Part shown: positions 42,801-53,157 of the stretch, piece after piece | Layout of the letters: each line of letters opens with the position of its first letter | How positions within the stretch are numbered: the first letter of the stretch is position 1 | Assembly (NCBI GenBank): GCA_947568835.1 | Contig: OX387606.1 | Coordinates: 4,278,001 to 4,342,000 of the forward strand | Origin: Protonemura montana | Lineage: Eukaryota; Arthropoda; Insecta; Plecoptera; Nemouridae | DNA length: 64,000 nucleotides | Direction: 5' to 3' | The notes under the pieces: model-generated | What the model was told of the DNA's origin: nothing | Databases searched by the model: none | What the model saw: the letters and a program-made list of their open reading frames with translations, nothing else | Position numbers and translations under genes: made by a program

Positions 42801-45800
42801 TGATCCAACTTTTGAATGCAAAGTTGGTGGCTAGCGTTTTACAGAAAGGCATTGCTTCCCGTGCAATTAGAGCTTTCAGGGGAAAAAAAAGAAGTGCATG
42901 TTACTCATCTAATTAAATTTCGTTTTTTGCACCGAAAATGTAAGAGAATTTAATTAAAACTTCTTTCTGTTCAGCGAACGAGTAGCGTTCAGTATATGCA
43001 CAGCCAGTGAGGGACAAAATTTGCACACCCAATTAGTTCTACAATACAAGTTATTACGCGCAGGAAATGTTAGCCTTACCTTTTTATTCGACTTGAACAC
43101 GTTGCATTTAAAGGAATTACTGGCGCCATCTCTTGCAATGTAACTGAAAATCTTCAGATCTTGGGAATCGTGGGACACGTAAAATATCCTGAAACAAACA
43201 CAAAAACAAGGCGATAAACAAAATAGACAATCACATTTGGCGCCCTGCAGAATAACACTGCGACGGCGCATCTTAGCCATTTCAATTGCACAACCTTGTG
43301 TATTCAGCGAGTGGGTTGCGAGCCGGCATTAAAACACCAGTGTTGTACGGGGTATAATGTTACGATGTGTGTAGCCTCCCAGTATCCCATTCTCTGGGGG
43401 CGATGTCGCAGCTCTGGCGTCCTTAGAGGCTTGCCGAGGGCTCTTTCACTTCCCGTTCACGTGCCGACTACGTTCAGCACTTTATTCCAAACTTTCTTGG
43501 AGGTGAGAAGCGACCAGTCAGCTCACAAGTGTCGCGAATATCCTATGCAAAGGATTCAGTCTGCACCTAACCCCCCCTCCCCCCCCCACCCCTCGTTGAG
43601 AGCGAAAATAAGAAAGGAAATCCCTTGGAATAATGGATTTGATAGTTTCAAAGACAAAAGACTAAGCAACGGCTGGATAGGAAAATCTTTTAGTATGTAG
43701 TAGAAGTGGTGTTCCGCTCCCTTGCGACTTGCAGTCGATTTGAAAATCCGACATCAGTGTCGGTTTTCCCGCCACAAGCGCGGCGATAGGTTCTTGGTCC
43801 TTGACTGACATTTGAAACATAATTTTCGTGTCAATATAACGATTCCGTTTCAGAAGACCGGAAGCAAAGGTAATGACAGCGAGTTTCCGCAACTAATACA
43901 CCTTCCGTCGAGGCGCATCCTAATAAAATACGACAACGAAATATGCCATTGGATGAAAAGAGATACCAATAGAGCCTGGCTAACCTCGTCAGTGCAATCA
44001 ACAGAGACAGCACGTGCAGCACGGAAAGGGCTTCCACGCGAAACCTTGATAATTCAATCCAATTTCCAACTAACCACACCCCGATCGCTGCGTGGAGGGT
44101 CTTTGTTCGCGATTCTACGCGACAGGTTAATTTGATTAAAATTGCATGTACATGCGGAGAGATTACGCAAAAGATGTGTTTGAGTTTCACAAATTAACTA
44201 ATGAGCTTGCATGGAAACATGCCAGCGTGACGTTAGAAGCAGGCGACGAGACTGCGGAGCCACTGAACAGAGGTTTCCCGACCCAGCGCTCTTGGCGCCA
44301 GTGAAAAGCATTTTCCGAGAACACCTTTAAATGTATTTTCTTGGAAGTCGCGCACATATAGACGGCGAGGCAACGAAATGGTGCTACGAGATGTTGAGCC
44401 ATCTCAGATCGCTTGCTAGCGTCTTCGGATGCGAGCCCAATGTCAGATAGGAGCCTGAGACGGAGAATTTGAAATTGCTTCTTGTGTCGGCGATGCGGTT
44501 TGTGACTGTTTCCTGTATGTTATAGACTTGCATTTCCCAGGGGGACATAAAGCAAATACAGGTGAGTGACAGCGACAGCGACAGCGACAGCGACAGAGAG
44601 GTGATCTGCTGTCGGAATCTATCAGGTAGCGCGATCGAAGGGAGGAGTTCCGGGATCATCTGACGCTGCCAGGAAGTCGCGGCTTAAAGTGGGGAATGAA
44701 TTTGAATTCAAGACAATGTTTTATATATTAAATTTCGTACATTTATGAAATTCAATTGCACATTTCGGCGTCATTTTCAAATAATATGTATCGTTGATAG
44801 AAAAAATAAGAAGCTAACTGAAATGTGCGTATCTGGAATGAGATTTTGGACAAAGCGCTTGTATTAATAAGGTATGTCCCATTAGTATTGTAAAAAAAAA
44901 ATTAGCAACATGAAAAACCAATGCAACAATTGGGCGCAGAGCTGAAGTTTTTAATTCGGACATCTTTTATAATCTTGATATTGTGGTTTTAAATGAAAGT
45001 GCTGTGGCATCCTCCTATTGTGTAACCACTACATGCTGTACTTTTTTTATTTGGTTAAATACGAGCGAATTGTATGGAAATGTTGGTGTGTAACTCACCG
45101 GTAGACTGGGTGTAGCATCAGCATCACGTTGTTCTCGTCCACCCACTGTTTTTTCTGCAACACAAACAATTCACGTCAAGGACATGCGAATTCCCTGCCA
45201 GGCCTAAATTCGCGTATCCTCGTCTGAGAAGATTCCAGATCCGTAGATCTGATCTGACAGTACAAACGTGATTTTGCAAAAAAAAAATTGTGTGAAGAGG
45301 GCAGCAGAATTTGAAGATGCGTAAAAACCGCGATGAAATGGTAAGAAAAAACTGTGGACACTGACGGGTCTCTAAAACTGAATGGCTTGACCTTCTACCT
45401 CGAGCTAAAAAAAAGGTTCTTCAGTACTTTTAAAAAAGTGTCCAGTCACTCGCCAACGAGAAGAATGAAGTACCTACTCGATGCAAATTAATTTCGAGTT
45501 GATTGAAAATTATTTTTATATACACGGCAGCGTTATGATTTCAATTTAAAGCAGGATAGAGAAGTATTAATTTCGATAGCAACACAGTTTGATACGATTA
45601 TAAAAGAGCTCTCAAATGTTACATCGTCGCTTGCAGAGCGCTACAAACTCTGGTAAAGCTCTGCTGAAACTTTCAAGCGGTTCCATTAAAGTTGCGTCGC
45701 TTTTTCAAGCTTTCCGCCAGGTGAGACTGGCGTTGAAACTGCTTCTAATTGATCGTCATTATAAATTAATAATGTATGTACCAACTTTGCTAAATCTCGT

Positions 45801-48530
45801 CGCTCCTTTGTTTTCACTAAACGACGCAGTTAACAAATTCTCGAGTACTTAGAATTCTACGACGTCAACCGTTATTCAGCTGATCGTTGCGATTTTACTC
45901 CCCCACCCCTTGATCTAACCCGACCCACACTAGAACATATTTAATCAATTTCTCAATTCTCCACGAGTCCCCCCACTCCCAATTAGAGGGCTCTCGATTC
46001 GCCCCAACCGGGGTTTACACCCACCCACAAGCGGTGGTGAAATTATAAAACAGAGAATTCATTCGCAAAGCTATGGATTTCTGGGAACAGTTCGGTCGCG
46101 CCGGGCGGTTCCCGTCAAGAGGTTTTGGGAGCAGAAGCGGCGCTGTTCGGTGACACGTTTTCATTTCGACGGAGGGAATTTTGATCAAATGAGGCGACCA
46201 TGTGACCACTGCTATGAGGGCTTTCTCGACGTTTTAAAACAAAGGAAACGACTGCAACGTTTGACGTCGACCATGTTTTTAAATAAGACGGTTGACATTT
46301 CAATTATGAAGTACCTTTTGTTAACTGCATGCACTTATTATTTACTTTTTATAACAAGAGTTGTTGTCTATTAGACTCGCTATAGATGCTATGATGCTGC
46401 TTACCGCTTTTTAAGGAAATTGTATATTTTATAACATAGAGACTGAAACTGATTAAGTTTTTAAAAAGAATGCCAGTTATAGAGCAAGTCTTTGTCGAAA
46501 GAAAACAAAAAAAAATAACAGCGTGCACTACAACGTCGAGCTACGATAGAAATGAGCTCCCCACTCTAGAATTTAGTCGTCCCGTTGTTCCCAACCACCA
46601 TTAGGACACCACATTCAAAACAGGACAAGAGAAAACACCAAGTTAGTCTTGTCGCTACGCCATCAACCCTCCCGATGCGATCCTCGGAGTCGGCGGCGAC
46701 GGTGAAACTTTCCAATCCCAGATACACATCCCGTCTGAAGTTTCGCTGCTTTCGGATTAGCGCCGAAGTGCGAAATAAAGCATCGATTTTAGCTGCATGG
46801 GTTGTGCCAAGCAAATCGACTTTGCCCGCGAGTGTAAAGTTCGACGACGCATACGCCGAGCGTCGAGTGTATTACACGAAGCATTTCAAGTGATATCGCG
46901 AGTAGTCCAAGCTCTATGGGGTGAGATCTCTTTAGTAAGAGCTGCACGAGAACTTTTCGAGGAGTTGATCAAATATTCTACTCTCTCTCTCTCTTATTCA
47001 CTCGTCGTTCGTTTATAATGATTCCTAGTTTCATCATCAAGTAATTATAGTCCTTCGTTAGAATAGCCCGCTGAATTATTCAAAAGTGCAAGCAAAAACA
47101 AACGCAGGCAGCAGATTTTCTCGGGAAAAATTAAGGCAAAAATGAAATAAGAGGAAATTACCTTTTTCTTCTTGCGCATTGTGACTCGAACCCCGTCCAC
47201 GGATACGTCGATCGTTACTTTCTTTTTCTTGATTCCTTTCGCTTTGAACTCGTACTGTGGAAACAGAGGGAAACCAACAAGCATTATTAATGTGGTCGAT
47301 TTTGTGCAAAACAAGACTGATTATTTTGCTACCCATCTCTTTGCGTCGGCGTTTGCTAGTATTTGTTGTTCTGTTGGTCCCAGTATGAACCCAGTGTTGC
47401 AGTGAATTACATTTGGGAATAAGAAGTGCTGGCGCCTTCGCGTCAAGCAACGCGCGTTGCTCGGGGGACTTTCTGGTTGTATAAAACCAAACTTCTGCAC
47501 TCTCACGGCACCGTCGACAGAGACCCTAGATCTAAATTTAGACGCCATGTTTCGACAACAGTGACCCATTACCATAGAGGTGGAGGTGCCGGGTACGCTT
47601 CATGCCAGCTTACAGCTCGTTGGTTACCGGTGAATTCGTTAATGCGATAGACCTAGTGTCTGGTGTGTTCACTTCCTGGCTAATAAAACTGTTGAAAGAG
47701 TGGTGAATAGGTATGGTTGATTGAAATGAGATAGACGTTTGTCTAGAACCTGAAACAATGTCTTAAAATCAATAAACATGGGAGGATTCCAAGCTAGCAG
47801 AACTAGCTACACCTTGTGGCAGGAAGAAAAACGGCTATAAAACTATGTTTAAACGGCATGCAACTGTTATTCCTTGAGTATTGACATTCACACTAGAAGC
47901 GATGAGGGACTTGAAACGGATCAACTACATAACATTTGTCTGCTCAACTCTGAAATGGTGAAATGAATTCCACTTTTGAAAGCCTCGAATTGCCTGCTAC
48001 ATGCGTGACTCAATTATCTGCCCCGCAAAAAAATAATACTTTCATTAAAAGATTCAATTAGCGCCATTATATACAAGCGAAAACGTTAGAATTCAGACAA
48101 GAAAGGTTATTTTATCAAGAAGTTCGTTTTCATTTTTTGCACACAATCAATTTGATGCAATTAGTCATCGTATGAAAGACAAGATCAATTAAAAAATCAA
48201 GCAACAATCTGTTCAAGTGTTCAGAACATGATAAATTATATAATAAGCATGAGACTAATTAGAAGAGACTTCCCTGCAAGTAAAGTGATTAATTTCCCTG
48301 CCGAGCGCGCGGAAAACGGTGCTCGCTGCTCGCTACAGGGACTTGGGGGTGAGGGCACTGGCAGCACTTAGCAGGGACACGTCGAGCCTGTTCTCTTTTG
48401 AGCTGTAAGGTGATGCCGAGGGTGGTTTAGAGGGGATGGGGGGGAGGCGGCAACTTACTCTAATTCGTCTCATCGCTGCAACGATCTCGACCCGGCTCGT
48501 AGGCCGTGGTACGTCCAGGGTGCCGATGTA
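26590..48530 (-). CDS. NOS1AP: NOS1AP (CAPON) PTB-domain adaptor; N-terminal exon not found
   Basis: Ten exons in transcript order: 48530-48459, 47254-47162, 45154-45099, 43188-43080, 35144-34973, 31922-31711, 30847-30629, 29756-29610, 28581-27673 and 26835-26590 (TAA). They give about 744 residues. The PTB domain is strikingly like vertebrate NOS1[54 protein letters not shown] and [21 protein letters not shown] coiled coil ([20 protein letters not shown]) and ILCDPQTP follow. In mammals this adaptor links neuronal NOS to Dexras1, Scribble and other partners. The first ~35 residues were not found and may lie right of 64000. The Gln-rich exon and the C-terminal exon differ from vertebrates. 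Confidence 0.93.
26836..27672 (-). other. NOS1AP last intron
   Basis: AT-rich; nothing else seen. It would be the intron joining the Gln-rich exon to the C-terminal exon. Confidence 0.55.
27673..28581 (-). CDS. NOS1AP: NOS1AP exon: ILCDPQTP and Gln-rich region
   Basis: About 303 codons. It starts with a tandem CAGCAG acceptor, then [10 protein letters not shown] (vertebrate VLCDPTTP), a long Gln/Pro/Ser region with poly-Q at about 28130-28210, and a Gly/Arg end. The donor is uncertain: CAA|GTGCAG (end 27673) or AAG|GTGCCA (end 27703), both phase 0. Reading through instead gives a stop at 27634-27636 and a C-terminus RHTTK. Confidence 0.85.
29610..29756 (-). CDS. NOS1AP: NOS1AP exon: end of coiled coil
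   Basis: [20 protein letters not shown] continues the heptads, matching AR.HQLLLQNKDMLQHI.LL of vertebrates, then a His/Gln-rich stretch. Phase 0 at both ends. Confidence 0.93.
30048..30135 (+). repeat. tRNA-like SINE head in NOS1AP intron
   Basis: GATAGCTCAGTTAGTGAAGC is a good tRNA A box, with CCCGGTTCGGTTGCAGTC as the B-box region about 50 bases later. It lies antisense to NOS1AP. The ends do not form a cloverleaf. Confidence 0.55.
30629..30847 (-). CDS. NOS1AP: NOS1AP exon: coiled coil
   Basis: [20 protein letters not shown] then [20 protein letters not shown], very close to vertebrate NOS1AP ([30 protein letters not shown]). Phase 0 at both ends. Confidence 0.95.
31711..31922 (-). CDS. 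NOS1AP: NOS1AP exon: linker
   Basis: 70 codons of low-complexity linker: [16 protein letters not shown], then [14 protein letters not shown] and [12 protein letters not shown]. There is no vertebrate match; it is included because the phases fit on both sides and codon use is coding-like. Confidence 0.8.
31923..34972 (-). other. NOS1AP intron, about 3 kb
   Basis: Contains a CpG-rich patch at about 33735-33920 with the palindrome GCGTCGCGACGC at 33756-33767, and a plus-strand TATAAAAG at 34277-34284 without a supportable exon downstream. Confidence 0.6.
34973..35144 (-). CDS. NOS1AP: NOS1AP exon: PTB C-terminal helix
   Basis: Starts [20 protein letters not shown], the C-terminal PTB helix, then an acidic linker ([20 protein letters not shown]). 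Phase 0 start, phase 1 end (AAAG|GTGAGT). Confidence 0.95.
35777..36025 (-). CDS. Candidate alternative 5' (or cassette) exon of NOS1AP
   Basis: 83 codons from an ATG at 36025 to a CTCGAG|GTAGGA donor, phase 0, matching the phase-0 start of the next exon at 35144. The product is coding-like: [19 protein letters not shown], then [16 protein letters not shown] and [14 protein letters not shown]. It is basic and Ser-rich, with RKKLS and PRSTS as likely kinase sites. The frame is open upstream too, and an in-phase AG (GGCGCAG before HRRRRVM) could make it a cassette exon instead. An octamer ATGCAAAT lies at 36197-36190. If used as a first exon, the product would keep only the C-terminal helix of the PTB domain plus the coiled coil and tail. 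Confidence 0.5.
36824..36860 (+). repeat. TG dinucleotide microsatellite
   Basis: Uninterrupted GT/TG repeat followed by a C homopolymer at about 36870-36886. Open frames crossing it (PPPP and cysteine-valine repeats) are artefacts. Confidence 0.9.
38424..38465 (-). CDS. Candidate 42-nt cassette exon in NOS1AP
   Basis: A stretch between an AG acceptor (TTTTTACGGCGCAG) and a GT donor (ACG|GTAACC) encodes [14 protein letters not shown], phase 0 at both ends, so it could be inserted between the two neighbouring phase-0 exons. It stands out as GC-richer than its AT-rich surroundings. The donor is weak and no homologue is known to me. Confidence 0.2.
40939..40975 (-). CDS. Candidate alternative first exon, [12 protein letters not shown]
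   Basis: An ATG in strong context (AAAATGG) opens twelve codons and ends at ACAG|GTATTT in phase 1. A minus-strand TATATAAAG lies 80 bases upstream (41055-41047). Phase 1 would join the NOS1AP exon at 31922, which starts with the last two bases of a codon, but not the one at 35144. There is no homology support. Confidence 0.25.
41047..41055 (-). promoter_or_regulatory. Candidate TATA box in NOS1AP intron
   Basis: TATATAAAG on the minus strand in a CpG-rich patch, followed by a C/T-rich stretch (GGTCGCTCTGTCGCTCTC). The spacing to the candidate ATG at 40975 would allow a start about 30 bases downstream and a ~50-base 5' UTR. Confidence 0.3.
43080..43188 (-). CDS. NOS1AP: NOS1AP exon: [23 protein letters not shown]
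   Basis: The most conserved exon, continuing with CNVFKSNKK. Acceptor TTGTTTCAG, donor AAG|GTAAGG, phase 0 end. The intron that follows is about 8 kb and contains the alternative-exon candidates. Confidence 0.96.
44566..44597 (+). repeat. CGACAG hexanucleotide repeat
   Basis: About five tandem units of CGACAG, ending GACAGAGAGG. Confidence 0.9.
45099..45154 (-). CDS. NOS1AP: NOS1AP exon: [20 protein letters not shown]
   Basis: 18 codons plus two bases; it corresponds to the WTWDESK..VMQDPIYR segment of vertebrates and is the least conserved PTB exon. Acceptor GTTTGTGTTGCAG, donor CG|GTGAGT. Confidence 0.92.
47162..47254 (-). CDS. NOS1AP: NOS1AP exon: [16 protein letters not shown]
   Basis: 31 codons, phase 0. 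It encodes the Lys-rich loop of the PTB domain and [18 protein letters not shown]. Acceptor CTGTTTCCACAG, donor AAG|GTAATT. Confidence 0.95.
48459..48530 (-). CDS. NOS1AP: NOS1AP exon: PTB strand 1, [10 protein letters not shown]
   Basis: 24 codons, phase 0 at both ends; acceptor TTTCTGTTCCAG, donor AGA|GTAAGT. It is nearly identical to the vertebrate sequence after FEAK, so the missing upstream exon should end there. Confidence 0.95.
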
Positions 48531-50032
48531 CTGGAACAGAAAAAAGAAACCGAGAAAATTAGTCCACGCATTTTTTTTCGAAACGCTTGTTTGCCAACGC
48601 TTGGTAAACGCCCGGCAAGTCAAACAAGAATATTGTTAAAGTTGGAGTAAAAAGTACCAGGCCATGTGAAGGATTATAAAGGTGGCACGAATGAGAGTGG
48701 GGATGAATTGCACCCATCACGTATGTTATACAAACATGTCTGCAGAAATTATATGTCAGCAAACACATGCATCATTTGCATTTTCCTTGTCGGCAGAAGA
48801 CATAGGGCGCTATACTGCGCGGTGTGCTTTTGGCAGAAATGCCAGGAAGAGCAGAGATACCTATATTTGAAAACATTTGCTCGAGTAATATAGTACATGC
48901 TTTCTCGACCATCTAATTCATGCATAGTGAAATTGCTTGCTGGCTAGAGTTAATGGATGCACTTGCTATTTCGGAATCGAAGAAATAGCGATATTTTCTT
49001 TGGTTACGGCGGTGACAAGTTATCTTATGGCATCGTAAGGGAGTGTATTACACAACCTATTTATTCTGCTGTAAATGAGTCGAGAGATTCAATGAACAAA
49101 TCCATGAGTCTCAGTCAAAATGGAGACGTTGATTTATCGGCAATATGCTATAAACCAGAAAGCTTAATCCAACTTGAAAAGCAGCGTGAAGCTACTGGAA
49201 AATTCTCGCTGGATGTCGTGCAGATCGAAACCAATTACATTTCAGCGCGTTTTTTAAAAAACAGTCAATTCCGGTTAAAAAATCACAGATATTTTCATTT
49301 GAAATCTGGTAAAATTGCCAGCTTGGGTTGTTGGTGCTTGAATGAAATACCATAATGTTCTCCGCATAGATATGCAAATAGGGCGGCGTCTGCGGCTTCG
49401 TCTGTAATTCAGAATGTTAACATTCTTCTTGGATGATAGCTATTGAAATTATTCCGAAATGCTCTCGAGTTTATCATTGGCTGTAGAGGAGCGAAGTTGA
49501 CGAAGAGGTTGCCGCCCCATGGAACAGAGCACAGTGGTATTATAGTGTTTCAGTTCCAAAGCACCTAACTTTCACGTTCGCAACGTCTCTGAAGCTAAGC
49601 TCAATATTTAGATTCACAATTAAGCAATTTTCGCACCGTTTCGTTAACTTTGATATCTTGCAAGCCCGAGTTTCCACGAAATTCACAAATTTAATGTAAT
49701 TTCGCGTCGATAACGCGTAGCTGTGGGATATTTTCTACATCTGCACGACGCACACACACATATATATTCATTGCACGCTCCGATGTGCTCTGATTTATTT
49801 CAACTTTTTTTATAATTCAGCGTGATATTCCAAGAGATATTAAAATGGACAGACGACGACACTGCCAGAACTTTTACCGCAAATAACCATTCCGCTAATC
49901 AATTCTTCACGCCAGTCTGCCCTCCCCCCTCCCCCCTTTCACAAGACAAATTTGTTGGAAACTGCTTTCTGTATCGGCGTCCACTTATCGTACGTAAGAC
50001 CGATATCGACGTCGCCTCCGGCTGACGGTCGG

Positions 50033-50042
50033 CGTCAGCGTT

Positions 50043-50092
<50 letters not shown>

Positions 50093-50095
50093 GGT
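50033..50095 (+). repeat. GGCGTC hexanucleotide array 1
   Basis: About eight near-perfect units of GGCGTC, with diverged units at both ends, in a CpG-rich patch. A minus-strand TATATAC sits about 110 bases to the right (near 50200), so the array would be downstream of that candidate promoter on the minus strand. Confidence 0.9.
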
Positions 50096-53000
50096 CGGGC
50101 GAGTGAGTCTGCTCTGCCGTGCTATGTGGAGGTAAGAGTGATGATGATCAAGATGGAGTTCCGTGCCTCTTAATCCGTTCGCGCGGCTGCGGTGGACCGT
50201 ATATACTCCACAAAGAAGCCGGAAAAGCCGCGAAGCAAATAAAACCTTATTAATCGACATCATAAAAGACGGAGCTGACGGAAAATTGCCGAGGAAATTC
50301 CCCAGCAGCGGCTAATTCTGACATGTACGACCCATTACGTTGCGGGAGGCAAACCATGCAACGCGGTGACATACATCTAATATCGCGCTCATGGCAATCG
50401 AAGCGAACAAAAGCAATAAGAAAACCGCTACGCCGGAAAAGTCCACAAACTCTGATTTTATTTTCGCTAATATCATATATTGAATTTTCCAGTCGAGCAT
50501 GAAAGTAGAATGAGAATTTTTTATTGGCTGCTTGGTTGTTTCGTAGACACACAGTGCGAGATTCGCTTACAGTAAAAAGCTGAAAGGGTTTCGCATTTAT
50601 ATTTGATTCGCCCGGAATTCCCAGCACCCAACAAAGAACCCACGTCGCCGACTTGTATAGTTGAACCTTGGGTCAACACGCGCGTTTAACAACCACTTTT
50701 TTTTCTTAGCAACTTCACAAACGTCAATGCGTGTTCATCCATTATGAACAACGTGAGTACGAACATTTTTGCCACGTGCACAATATGAGTGTCAGTGTGC
50801 AAAATAATCAACATAAGCCGAAAGGTGAAGTGCATTGTCCTTCACTGAATTTCCTAACACACGGCATGTAGTGCTATTGTGGATATCATCATAGGCCGGG
50901 GGGAGGGGAGGGCGATCTCGCGGTCGGGTGCAAGAAACCGCGAGGCGGGGTTGCATCGTTGTTCGCCAGCACATGGCATTCCCCTTCGGATGCCGATGAA
51001 ATATTCATGATCGCCGATCGGAAGTCTCAACGCTGGCGGGAAGCTGCGAATCGTGCCCGCGATGGTAACAAAAACGACAAGGCACGGGCGTGATTCGTGC
51101 GTGATTTGCATACGCAGTTGTGCGTTGACTCTTATTGCTGCGCCAAACATTAAGTTCGGTGTGACCGTGTGGTTAAGGAAGGAGCATTACGGAGCCGTGT
51201 ACATCACTCGGCTTTTACCGTCGGTTGCGAATAAATTCGATACTAATGCTAAGCAGACGCTTTTCAACGAACACACGATGAATAGTTGGTCTGTTGCTAC
51301 ATGGTTACGACGATTACACCCGTTTGTTTAATCCAGGTAGATTGTGTGGTTGTGTTATTTACACAATTGGTAAAATAGGTGTATCTACGATTGTGTTTAA
51401 ATATGAAAGTCCGCTTGTGTGTGCTTAAAGCGTTTACACAAAGTGTTCCTCGGAGCTTCGCGTAGGCTGCGTTTGATCGTAGTGTGCGCTGGCTGCCGGC
51501 AACAGATTGGATCTCGCGAGAGGGAAACTGTCGGTGGTCTACTCGTGTGGGAACACGTCTGGTCGAGAACACACAACACGTGCCTGGGAACGAGTGTGTA
51601 AGAGTGCCCTACTGTTAAGGGAGCGTAATGGTATGTAGGCAATGTCATCCCTGCTGAAGGGAAGACCAGTGATAACGAGGACTGCAGTGCTATAGGATGA
51701 AGCTGCAGCGATAAAATGTAATATGGTGCCTTGGCATGGTGTAAAATCTGTCTTACTTATATAGAAATATGGACAGTAAGAAAGGGCGTTAAAGATAAGA
51801 TAGCCGAAGGAAATGCGAGAAAGATAGGGGAATGAAAATTATGTGAAAGTTAGAATGTGGAAAAATGAAAGCATCGGGCACGAGGTAGAGAATAAGTGGG
51901 TGATATGAATTTCAAAACAGGGATTCCTCTGGGTCCAGTCGACCGGGTTGTGGGAAGCTGGAGCTAACAAGATAGTGTGGAGATAGAAAGTTGGCTACGT
52001 ACGGAGGATGGGTCGAGGTGATTGGAATTGGTATCGAGGCCTCAGGTCCTCCTTTTATATCTACAGAATAAAAAAAAGCAAATCCCTGGCGACCTGAAAG
52101 GAACGACTCGAGACGGAAGCAGCGCATGATGGGGCTGGAGAGAAGATAAACGGCGTGGATCGCACTAAAAAGCGATGGCAAAGTTCACCTCGATTTCTCT
52201 CGCCGATTCTGGAGGACGCCAGACGTCGGGATTTTGGAAGTCACGGGGTAAGAAGGCGAGACAGACAAGAAGGAGAAGATGTCAAGTCGAGCGGTTACGT
52301 AGAAGAATGGTCTGCACAATTCCTTCCGCTCGCTAGCACCAGGGCAATCAGCTGAGCAATGGAATCAGATCACAAAAAAAAACAGAAAATGTCAATTACG
52401 ATAGCTGCCTGCTCGCTGCCGCTAACAACGAATGCGACTAAAAAAGGAAGCGGGGAAAGATTTTCGCTGCCTGCAACCCGACACGCAACATAGGCATTGA
52501 TTACTCGGGTTAAAAGCGTGCGGATGAAAGGGAGGACGTAGTCACGGCAGGAAAAAGGACGCCTCGACTCTGGATTCTGTGGAACGCGTCGTTATAATCG
52601 AGATTAATATCAGACAGGCGCACAGCGCTACTTTCTAGCTGGCGGATGGACGCGGCAACTTCAGTGCTCATCTACTTGCAATCTGCACCCAACAGCGAAG
52701 TGGCCGTCGGAAAGGAAACAAACGTGCGATCTTTCTTCTATTCCAGGCTTGCAACTGCCGTTAGAAAATTGCTATGCTTGAACGAACTCTTTCAATTATG
52801 CAGCATTTGAAGACTGGAGATCATTCGAGCAGATGGAATAATTTTGTATTCAAATGATCTAACGAAGATGAGTCATGGAAACCGGCTATAGTCAGTCTCA
52901 ATTTGAAAAACAATGATTTTAAAGGTTTTCGCTCCACAGCTCCGACTCCACCGGATAAAATCTAGTTAGCGAAATCAATAGCGCGCGCAAATGTGAAGCG

Positions 53001-53125
53001 TTGTTCCCGCCGTCGGTACTTTGCGACGTGGTAAGTGGGTATCGGTCCACTGGGCGTGGGGTACACCAACCGAAAACGTCAGGCGTAATTGAAACGACAT
53101 TTAACAAGACAAAGCGTCCCCGAGT

Positions 53126-53156
<31 letters not shown>

Positions 53157-53157
53157 T
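53126..53157 (+). repeat. GGCGTC hexanucleotide array 2
   Basis: Five units of GGCGTC in the same orientation as the arrays at 50.0 and 59.6 kb. Confidence 0.9.

Larger units (their letters stand above)
36026..43079 (-). other. Large NOS1AP intron (part)
   Basis: Holds a TG dinucleotide run at about 36824-36860 and a C run at 36870-36886, the 42-nt cassette candidate, an 11-bp hairpin at 40038-40074, the TATA/micro-exon candidate near 41 kb and CpG-rich patches at about 39960-40130, 40800-40910 and 42110-42210. The rest is AT-rich without recognisable features. Confidence 0.6.
43189..48458 (-). other. NOS1AP introns between PTB exons
   Basis: Apart from the exons at 45099-45154 and 47162-47254, I see a CGACAG hexanucleotide repeat at about 44566-44597 and a C-rich run at about 43565-43590. 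Open frames such as 46585-46893 are not gene-like. Confidence 0.55.

Noticed and set aside
49985-50263. Minus-strand frame with a Thr-Pro repeat as a secreted protein
   Set aside because: The repeat is only the GGCGTC hexamer array read in one frame.
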